Below, piece after piece: positions 21,617 through 31,400 of a stretch of 64,000 nucleotides of DNA (position 1 is its first letter; each line of letters starts with the position of its first letter). The notes under the pieces are model-generated. The model had not been told where the DNA came from. It saw only the letters and a list, made by a program, of their open reading frames with translations, and made no database searches. Source of the DNA: Nephrocerus scutellatus (lineage: Eukaryota; Arthropoda; Insecta; Diptera; Pipunculidae); assembly GCA_947095585.1 (NCBI GenBank), contig OX352763.1, positions 59,925,016-59,989,015 of the forward strand, given 5' to 3'. The position numbers were made by a program, and so were the translations under genes.

Positions 21617-22238
21617 TGTTATGTAGCGAGGTCCCACTAGGGGTTCTGCCACTGGCAAGGACGTCGCGACACGCTCGCGGTTGCTCGGCTAAGCTCGCCG
21701 GACGGGTGGTCCTTGTCACTTACCAGTGACACCTCGACATGAACAAAGATTTTATTTATCGTGTCTATAAAAGGAAAGGGTGGAGATTAATAGGGAAACT
21801 TTGTGAAGGTGTGAGGGATACAAGGAACTGGGGCTTCGGTGCAGGTGTAATGAGGTCATTCTTTTTCTATTTTTTTAGTTAGATTTAAGAACCTTTAAGA
21901 AGTACAAATACTTTTTAAAAACAAAAAAAAAGGGGGAATTTACCTTTTTTTTTAGCCTTAGTTTAGTATTAATTTAGCATAAGTGTCCAAGGAAGAATGA
22001 CCTGCTTACACCTGAACCGAAGGACAGTTCCTTGTATCCCTCACACCTTCACAAAGTTTCCCTATTAATCTCCACCCTTTCCTCTTATAGACACGATAAA
22101 TAAAATCTTTGTTCATACCGAGGTGTCACTGGTAAGTGACAAGGACCACGCGTCCGGCGAGCTTAGCCGAGCAACCGCGAGCGTGTCGCGACGTCCTTGC
22201 CAGTGGCAGAACCCCCAGTGGGACCTCGCTACATAACA
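21617..22238 (-). repeat. Rearranged palindromic 5' LTR
   Basis: 622 bp. The arm next to the primer-binding site (21617-21864) matches the left LTR from 12370. The outer arm (21990-22238) is its reverse complement, so the segment is a palindrome with a spacer of about 125 bp that includes A/T-rich runs near 21905-21955. The outer end is thus a second U5-type terminus, CTACATAACA, where U3 should be. About 2 kb of expected LTR is absent. The arms differ at the inner part (ACTGGGGCTTCGGTGCAGG against ACTGTCCTTCGGTTCAGG) and share AAAGATTTT and GGAGATTAATAGG against the left LTR. Confidence 0.85.
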
Positions 22239-22242
22239 TCTG
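22239..22242. other. Target-site duplication TCTG, right copy
   Basis: TCTG follows CATAACA directly and the satellite monomer resumes with TCAAACGGATTGG. It pairs with 12366-12369, and the same bases follow the truncated LTR copy at 22857-22860. Confidence 0.85.
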
Positions 22243-22756
22243 TCAAACGGATTGGCCAGTTCCCAGAGAAGAAGAAGAGAAGAGAAGAGAAGTCTCACTA
22301 AATTGACCCACACCTGTGTCTTCCTAAAGGAATAATCTATCGAATAGACTTTGTTAGATTACATTGCAGAGGAGGAGAGGCATTTGTGCATCGGTTTGAA
22401 CTTTTGTTATTTTTATGAAATTCTTCAATTTGAAGGTCTCTGTCAAGCGGATTGGCCAGTTCCCAGAGATGTCTCACTAAATTGACCCACACCTGTGTCT
22501 TCCTAACGGAATAATCTATCGAATAGAGTTTGTTAGATTACATTGCAGAGGGGAAGAGGCATTTGTGCATCGGTTTGAACTTTTGTTATTTTTATGAAAT
22601 TCTTCAATTTGGAGGTTCCCTGTCAAGCGGATTGGCCAGTTCTCAGAGATGTCTCACTAAATTGACCCACACCCTTGTCTTCCTAAAGGAATAATCTATC
22701 GAATAGAGTGTGTTAGATTATTTATTTTCATAAAATAAATAAAAAATAAAATAAAA
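22243..22756. repeat. Satellite monomers trapped between the element and an LTR-end copy
   Basis: Nearly three 180-bp monomers. The first carries an expanded purine tract of AGAAG/AGAGAAG words at 22265-22292. The last is broken after GTGTTAGATTA and jumps to TTATTTTCATAAAAT, then into an A/T-rich AATAAA-like run (22721-22758). That jump looks like a deletion within a monomer followed by short-repeat expansion. Confidence 0.9.
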
Positions 22757-22758
22757 TA

Positions 22759-22856
22759 AAGGACCACGCGTCCGGCGAGCTTAGCCGAGCAACCGCGAGC
22801 GTGTCGCGACGTCCTTGCCAGTGGCAGAACCCCTAGTGGGACCTCGCTACATAACA
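22759..22856 (-). mobile_element. Truncated LTR-end copy embedded in the satellite
   Basis: About 98 bp equal to the outermost part of the element's right end (22141-22238), beginning AAGGACCACGCGTCCGG and ending CTACATAACA. It is offset by exactly 618 bp and differs at a single noticed base (CCCCTAGTGG against CCCCCAGTGG). It shares CACGCGTCCGG with the right end, where the other arms have CACCCGTCCGG, so it derives from the right end and not the left LTR. The following satellite, including the expanded purine tract at 22883-22910, is also duplicated. Confidence 0.9.
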
Positions 22857-25440
22857 TCTGTCAAACGGATTGGCCAGTTCCCAGAGAAGAAGAAGAGAAG
22901 AGAAGAGAAGTCTCACTAAATTGACCCACACCTGTGTCTTCCTAAAGGAATAATCTATCGAATAGACTTTGTTAGATTACATTGCAGAGGAGGAGAGGCA
23001 TTTGTGCATCGGTTTGAACTTTTGTTATTTTTATGAAATTCTTCAATTTGAAGGTCTCTGTCAAGCGGATTGGCCAGTTCCCAGAGATGTCTCACTAAAT
23101 TGACCCACACCTGTGTCTTCCTAAAGGAATAATCTATCGAATAGAGTTTGTTAGATTACAATGCAGAGGGGAAGAGGCATTTGTGCATCGGTTTGAACTT
23201 TTGTTATTTTTATGAAATTCTTCAATTTGGAGGTTCCCTGTCAAGCGGATTGGACAGTTCCCAGAGATGTCTCACCAAATTGACCCACACATGTGTCTTC
23301 CTAAAAGAATAATCTATCGAATAGAGTTTGTTAGATTACATTGCAGAGGGGAAGAGGCATTTGTGCATCGGTTTGAACTTTTGTTATTTTCATGAAATTC
23401 TTCAATTTGGAGGTTCTCTGTCAAACGGATTGGCCAGTTCCCAGAGATGTCTCACTAAATTGACCCACACCTGTGTCTTCCTAACGGAATAATCTATCGA
23501 ATAGAGTTTGTTAGATTACATTGCAGAGGGGAAGAGGCATTTGTGCATCGGTTTGAACTTTTGTTATTTTCATAAAATTCTTCAATTTGGAGGTTCTCTG
23601 TCAAGCGGATTGGCCAGTTCCCAGAGATGGCTCACTAAATTGACCCACACTTGTGTCTTCCTAAAGGAACAATCTATCGAATAGAATTTGTTAGATTACA
23701 ATGCAGAGGGGAAGAGGCATTTGTGCATCGGTTTGAACTTTTGTTATTTTTATAAAATTCTTCAATTTGGAGGTTCTCTGTCAAGCGGATTGGCCAGTTC
23801 CCAGAGATGTCTCACTAAATTGACCCCCACCTGTGTCTTTCTAAAGGAATAATCTATCGAATAGAGTTTGTTAGATTACATTGCAGAGGGGAAGAGGCAT
23901 TTGTGCATCGGTTTGAACTTTTGTTATTTTTATGAAATTCTTCAATTTGGAGGTTCCCTGTCAAGCGGATTGGCCAGTTCTCAGAGATGCCTCACTAAAT
24001 TGACCCACACCCTTGTCTTCCTAAAGGAATAATCTATCGAATAGAGTGTGTTAGATTACATTGCAGAGGGGAAGAGGCATTTGTGCATCTGTTTGAACTT
24101 TTGTTATTTTCATGAAATTCTTCAATTTGGAGGTTCTCTGTCAAGCGGATTGGCCAGTTCCCAGAGATGTCTCACTAAATTGACCCACACCTGTGTCTTC
24201 CTAAAAGAATAATCTATCGAATAGAGTTTGTTAGATTACATTGCAGAGGGGAAGAGGCATTTGTGCATCGGTTTGAACTTTTGTTATTTTTATGAAATTC
24301 TTCAATTTGGAGGTTCCCTGTCAAGCAGATTGGCCAGTTCCCAGAGATGTCTCACTAAATTGACCCACACCTGTGTCTTCCTAAAGGAATAGTCTATCGA
24401 ATAGAGTTTGTTAGATTACATTGCAGAGGGGAAGAGGCATTTGTGCATCGGTTTGAACTTTTGTTATTTTCATGAAAAACTTCAATTTGGAGGTTCTCTG
24501 TCAAGCGGATTGGCCAGTTCCCAGAGATGTCTCACTAAATTGACCCACACCTGTGTCTTCCTAAAGGAATAATCTATCGAATAGAGTTTGTTAGATTACA
24601 TTGCATAGGGGAAGAGGCATTTGTGCATTGGTTTGAACTTTTGTTATTTTTATGAAATTCTTCAATTTGGAGGTTCCCTGTCAAGCGGATTGGCCAGTTC
24701 CCAGAGATGTCTCACTAAATTGACCCACACCTGTGTCTTCCTAAAGGATTAATCTATCGAATAGAGTTTGTTAGATTACATTGCAGAGGGGAAGAGGCAT
24801 TTGTGCATCGGTTTGAACTTTTGTTATTTTTATGAAATTCTTCAATTTGGAGGTTCCCTGTCAAGCGGATTGGCCAGTTCGCAGAGATGTCTCACTAAAT
24901 TGATCCACACCTGTGTCTTCCTAAAGGAATAATCTATCGAATAGAGTTTGTTAGATTACATTTCAGAGGGGAAGAGGCATTTGTGCATCGGTTTGAACTT
25001 TTGTTATTTTTATGAAATTCTTCAATTTGGAGGTTCCCTGTCAAGCGGATTGGCCAGTTCTCAGAGATGTCTCACTAAATTGATCCACACCCGTGTCTTC
25101 CTAAAGGATTAATCTATCGAATAGAGTGTGTAAGATTACATTGCAGAGGGGAAGAGGCATTTGTGCATCGGTTTGAACTTTTGTTATTTTCATGAAATTC
25201 TTCAATTTGGAGGTTCTCTGTCAAGCGGATTGGCCAGTTCCCAGAGTTGTCTCACTAAATTGACCCACACCTGTGTCTTCCTAAAGGAATAATCTATCGA
25301 ATAAAGTTTATTAGATTACATTGCAGAGGGGAAGAGGCATTTGTGCATCGGTTTGAACTTTTGTTATTTTCATGAAATTCTTCAATTTGGAGGTTCTCTG
25401 TCAAGCAAATTGGCCAGTTCCCAGAGATGTCTCACTAAAT
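22857..25440. repeat. 180-bp satellite, block A-type monomers right of the element
   Basis: About 14 monomers with block A variants. 22857 to about 23450 continues the match to the unoccupied site paralogue (after 5350), so it is the original right flank. From about 24240 to 25350 the order TCATGAAAAAC, TTGCATAGGG, TGATCCACACC, GGATTAATC, CAGAGTTGTCTC, AATAAAGTTTATTAG repeats that at about 9960-11060. Confidence 0.92.
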
Positions 25441-28400
25441 TGACCCACACCTGTGTCTTCCTAAAAGAATTATCTATCGAAAAGAGTTTGTTAAATTACA
25501 ATGCAGAGGGGAAGAGGCATTTGTGCATCGGTTTGAACTTTTGTTATTTTCATAAAATTCGTCAATTTGGAGGTTCTGTGTCAAGCGGATTGGCCAGTTC
25601 TCAGAGATGTCTCACTATATTGACCCACACCTGTGTCTTCCTAAAGGAATAATCTATCGAATAGAGTCTGCTAGATTACAATGCAGAGGGGAAGAGGCAT
25701 TTGTGCATCGGTTTGAACTTTTGTTATTTTTATGAAATTCTTCAATTTGGAGGTTCCCTGTCAAGCGGATTGGCCAGTTCCCAGAGGTGTCTCACTAAAT
25801 TGACCCACACCTGTGTCTTTCTAAAGGAATAATCTATCGAATAGAGTTTGTAAGATTACATTGGAGAGGGGAAGAGGCATTTGTGCATTGGTTTGCAATT
25901 TTGTTATTTTTATGAAATCCTTCAATTTCGAGGTTCTCTGTCAAGCGGATTGGCCAGTTCCCAGAGATGTCTCACTATATTGACCCACACCTGTGTCTTC
26001 CTAAAAGAATTATCTATCGAAAATAGTTTGTTAGATTACAATGCAGAGGGGAAGAGGCATTTGTGCATCGGTTTGAACTTTTGTTATTTTCATAAAATTC
26101 GTCAATTTGGAGGTTCTGTGTCAAGCGGATTGGCCAGTTCTCAGAGATGTCTCACTATATTGACCCACACCTGTGTCTTCCTAAAGGAATAATCTATCGA
26201 ATAGAGTCTGTTAGATTACAATGCAGAGGGGAAGAGGCATTTGTGCATCGGTTTAAACTTTTGTTATTTTCATGAAATTCGTCAATGTGGAGGTTCTCTG
26301 TCAAGCGGATTGGCCAGTTCCCAGTGATGTCTAACTATATTCACCCACACCTGTGTCTTCCAAAAGGAATAATCTATCGAATAGAGTTTGTTAGATTACA
26401 TTGCAGACGGGAAGAGGCATTTGTGCATCGGTTTGAACTTTTGTTATTTTCATGAAATTCTTCAATTTGGAGGTTCTCTGTCAAGCGGATTGGCCAGTTC
26501 CCAGAGATGTCTCACTAAATTGACCCATACCTGTGTCTTCCTCAAGTAATAATAACCAGCGAATAGAGTTTGTAAGATTACATTGCAGAGGGGAAGAGGC
26601 ATTTGTGCATTGGTTTGAACTTTTGTTATTTTTATGAAATTCTTTAATTTGGAGGTTCTCTGTCAAGTGGATTGGCCAGTTCCCAGAGTTGTCTCACTAA
26701 ACTGACCCACACCTGTGTCTTCCTTAAGGAATAATCTATCGAATAGATTTTGTTAGATTGCAATGTAGAGGGGAAGATGCATTTGTGCATCGGTTTGATC
26801 TTTTGTTATTTTCATGAAATTCGTCAATTTGGAGGTTCTCTGTCAAGCGGATTGGCCAGTTCCCATAGATGTCTCACTATATTGACCCACACCTGTGTCT
26901 TACTAAAGGAATAGTCTATCGAATAGAGTTTGTTAGATTACATTGCAGAGGGGAAGAGGCATTTGTGCATCGGTTTGAACTTTTGTTATTTTTATGAAAT
27001 TCTTCAATTTGGAGGTTCCCTGTCAAGCAGATTGGCCAGTTCCCAGAGATGTCTCACTAAATTGACCCACACCTGTGTCTTCCTAAAGGAATAGTCTATC
27101 GAATAGAGTTTGTTAGATTACATTGCAGAGGGGAAGAGGCATTTGTGCATCGGTTTGAACTTTTGTTATTTTCATGAAAAACTTCAATTTGGAGGTTCTC
27201 TGTCAAGCGGATTGGCCAGTTCCCAGAGATGTCTCACTAAATTGACCCACACCTGTGTCTTCCTAAAGGAATAATCTATCGAATAGAGTTTGTTAGATTA
27301 CATTGCATAGGGGAAGAGGCATTTGTGCATTGGTTTGAACTTTTGTTATTTTTATGAAATTCTTCAATTTGGAGGTTCCCTGTCAAGCGGATTGGCCAGT
27401 TCCCAGAGATGTTTCACTAAATTGACCCACACCTGTGTCTTCCTAAAGGAATAATCTATCGAATAGAGTTTGTTAGATTACATTGCATAGGGGAAGAGGC
27501 ATTTGTGCATCGGTTTGAACTTTTGTTATTTTTATGAAATTCTTCAATTTGGAGGTTCCCTGTCAAGCGGATTGGCCAGTTCGCAGAGATGTCTCACTAA
27601 ATTGATCCACACCTGTGTCTTCCTAAAGGAATAATCTATCGAATAGAGTTTGTTAGATTACATTTCAGAGGGGAAGAGGCATTTGTGCATCGGTTTGAAC
27701 TTTTGTTATTTTTATGAAATTCTTCAATTTGGAGGTTCCCTGTCAAGCGGATTGGCCAGTTCTCAGAGATGTCTCACTAAATTGATCCACACCCGTGTCT
27801 TCCTAAAGGATTAATCTATCGAATAGAGTGTGTAAGATTACATTGCAGAGGGGAAGAGGCATTTGTGCATCGGTTTGAACTTTTGTTATTTTCATGAAAT
27901 TCTTCAATTTGGAGGTTCTCTGTCAAGCGGATTGGCCAGTTCCCAGAGTTGTCTCACTAAATTGACCCACACCTGTGTCTTCCCAAAGGAATAATCTATC
28001 GAATAAAGTTTATTAGATTACATTGCAGAGGGGAAGAGGCATTTGTGCATCGGTTTGAACTTTTGTTATTTTCATGAAATTCTTCAATTTGGAGGTTCTC
28101 TGTCAAGCAAATTGGCCAGTTCCCAGAGATGTCTCACTAAATTGACCCACACCTGTGTCTTCCTAAAAGAATTATCTATCGAAAAGAGTTTGTTAGATTA
28201 CAATGCAGAGGGGAAGAGGCATTTGTGCATCGGTTTGAACTTTTGTTATTTTCATAAAATTCGTCAATTTGGAGGTTCTGTGTCAAGCGGATTGGCCAGT
28301 TCTCAGAGATGTCTCACTATATTGACCCACACCTGTGTCTTCCTAAAGGAATAATCTATCGAATAGATTCTGCTAGATTACAATGCAGAGGGGAAGAGGC

Positions 28401-31400
28401 ATTTGTGCATCGGTTTGAACTTTTGTTATTTTTATGAAATTCTTCAATTTGGAGGTTCCCTGTCAAGCGGATTGGCCAGTTCCCAGAGGTGTCTCACTAA
28501 ATTGACCCACACCTGTGTCTTTCTAATAGAGTTTGTAAGATTACATTGGAGAGGGGAAGAGGCATTTGTGCATTGGTTTGCAATTGTGTTATTTTTATGA
28601 AATCCTTCAATTTGGAGGTTCTCTGTCAAGCGGATTGGCCAGTTCCCAGAGATGTCTCACTATATTGACCTACACCTGTGTCTTCCTAAAAGAATTATCT
28701 ATCGAAAATAGTTTGTTAGATTACAATGCAGAGGGGAAGAGGCATTTGTGCATCGGTTTGAACTTTTGTTATTTTCATAAAATTCGTCAATTTGGAGGTT
28801 CTGTGTCAAGCGGATTGGCCAGTTCTCAGAGATGTCTCACTATATTGACCCACACCTGTGTCTTCCTAAAGGAATAATCTATCGAATAGAGTCTGTTAGA
28901 TTACAATGCAGAGGGGAAGAGGCATTTGTGCATCGGTTTAAACTTTTGTTATTTTCATGAAATACGTCAATTTGGAGGTTCTCTGTCAAGCGGATTGGCC
29001 AGTTCCCAGTGATGTCTAACTATATTGACCCACACTTGTGTCTTCCTAAAGGAATAATCTATCGAATAAAGTTTGTTAGATTACATTGCAGAGGGGAAGA
29101 GGCATTTGTGCATCGGTTTGAACTTTTGTTATTTTCATGAAATTCTTCAATTTGGAGGTTCTCTGTCAAGCGGATTGGCCAGTTCCCAGAGATGTCTCAC
29201 TAAATTGACCCATACCTGTGTCTTCCTAAAGTAATAATAACCAGCGAATAGAGTTTGTAAGATTACATTGCAGAGGGGAAGAGGCATTTGTGCATTGGTT
29301 TGAACTTTTGTTATTTTTATGAAATTCTTTAATTTGGAGGTTCTCTGTCAAGTGGATTGGCCAGTTCCCAGAATTGTCTCACTAAACTGACCCACACCTG
29401 TGTCTTCCTAAAGGAATAATCTATCGAATAGATTTTGTTAGATTGCAATCTAGAGGGGAAGATGCATTTGTGCATCGGTTTGATCTTTTGTTATTTTCAT
29501 GAAATTCGTCAATTTGGAGGTTCTCTGTCAAGCGGATTGGCCAGTTCCCATAGATGTCTCACTATATTGACCCACACCTGTGTCTTCCTAAAGGAATAAT
29601 CTATCGAATAGAGTTTGTTAGATTACATTGCAGAGGGGAAGAGGCATTTGTGCATCGGTTTGAACTTTTGTTATTTTCATAAAATTCGTCAATTTGGAGG
29701 TTCTGTGTCAAGCGGATTGGCCAGTTCTCAGAGATGTCTCACTATATTGACCCACACCTGTGTCTTCCTAAAGGAATAATCTATCGAATAGAGTCTGTTA
29801 GATTACAATGCAGAGGGGAAGAGGCATTTGTGCATCGGTTTAAACTTTTGTTATTTTCATGAAATACGTCAATTTGGAGGTTCTCTGTCAAGCGGATTGG
29901 CCAGTTCCCAGTGATGTCTAACTATATTGACCCACACTTGTGTCTTCCTAAAGGAATAATCTATCGAATAGAGTTTGTTAGATTACATTGCAGAGGGGAA
30001 GAGGCATTTGTGCATCGGTTTGAACTTTTGTTATTTTCATGAAATTCTTCAATTTGGAGGTTCTCTGTCAAGCGGATTGGCCAGTTCCCAGAGATGTCTC
30101 ACTAAATTGACCCATACCTGTGTCTTCCTAAAGTAATAATAACCAGCGAATAGAGTTTGTAAGATTACATTGCAGAGGGGAAGAGGCATTTGTGCATTGG
30201 TTTGAACTTTTGTTATTTTTATGAAATTCTTTAATTTGGAGGTTCTCTGTCAAGTGGATTGGCCAGTTCCCAGAATTGTCTCACTAAACTGACCCACACC
30301 TGTGTCTTCCTAAAGGAATAATCTATCGAATAGATTTTGTTAGATTGCAATCTAGAGGGGAAGATGCATTTGTGCATCGGTTTGATCTTTTGTTATTTTC
30401 ATGAAATTCGTCAATTTGGAGGTTCTCTGTCAAGCGGATTGGCCAGTTCCCAGAGATGTCTCACTATATTGACCCACACCTGTGTCTTCCTAAAGGAATA
30501 ATCTATCGAATAGAGTTTGTTAGATTACATTGCAGAGGGGAAGAGGCATTTGTGCATCGGTTTGAACTTTTGTTATTTTTATGAAATTCTTCAATTTGGA
30601 GGTTCTCTGTCAAGCGGATTGGCCAGTTCCCAGATATGTCTCACTAAATTGACCCACACCTTTGTCTTCCTAAAGGAATTATCTATCGAATAGAGTTTGT
30701 TAGATTACAATGCAGAGGGGAAAAGGTATTTGTGCATCGGTTTGAACTTTTGTTATTTTTATGAAATTCTTCAATTTGGAGGTTCTCTGTCAAGCGGATT
30801 GGCCAGTTCCCAGATATGTCTCACTAAATTGACCCACACCTATGTCTTTCTAAAGGAATTATCTATCGAATAGAGTTTGTTAGATTACAATGCAGAGGGG
30901 AAGAGGCATTTGTGCATCGGTTTGAACTTTTGTTATTTTTATGAAATTCTTCAATTTGGAGGTTCTCTGTCAAGCGGATTGGCCAGTTCCCAGATATGTC
31001 TCACTAAATTGACCCACACCTGTGTCTTCCTAAAAGAATTATCTATCGAATAGAGTTTGTTAGATTACAATGCAGAGGGGAAGAGGCATTTGTGCATCGG
31101 TTTGAACTTTTGTTATTTTCATAAAATTCGTCAATTTGGAGGTTCTCTGTCAAGCGGATTGGCCAGTTCCCAGATATGTCTCACTAAATTGACCCACACC
31201 TATGTCTTCCTAAAGGAATTATCTATCGAATAGAGTTTGTTAGATTACAATGCAGAGGGGAAGAGGCATTTGTGCATCGGTTTGAACTTTTGTTATTTTC
31301 ATAAAATTCGTCAATTTGGAGGTTCTGTGTCAAGCGGATTGGCCAGTTCTCAGAGATGTCTCACTATATTGACCCACACCTGTGTCTTCCTAAAGGAATA

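Larger units (their letters stand above)
12370..22238 (-). mobile_element. Decayed Ty3/Gypsy LTR retrotransposon, Osvaldo/Ulysses-like, minus strand
   Basis: A 9869-bp insertion in the satellite, bounded by TGTTATG and CATAACA and flanked by a TCTG target duplication. On the minus strand the order is 5' LTR, primer-binding site TGGCGCCCAACG, leader, gag, protease-RT-RNase H, integrase, an ORF-less stretch and 3' LTR, which is the Ty3/Gypsy gene order. The lysine-tRNA primer, pol in the -1 frame to gag and a Gag without CCHC knuckles point to the Osvaldo/Ulysses lineage; that placement is inference. The copy cannot be autonomous: gag is broken, RNase H and integrase are in different frames, and the 5' LTR has lost its outer part and ends in an inverted copy of its own terminus. 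No envelope ORF is seen. Confidence 0.93.

Noticed and set aside
12370..22238. DNA transposon or foldback element, because of ~300-bp terminal inverted repeats
   Set aside because: Primer-binding site, gag-pol order and a 4-bp target duplication show an LTR retrotransposon; the inverted ends come from a rearranged LTR.
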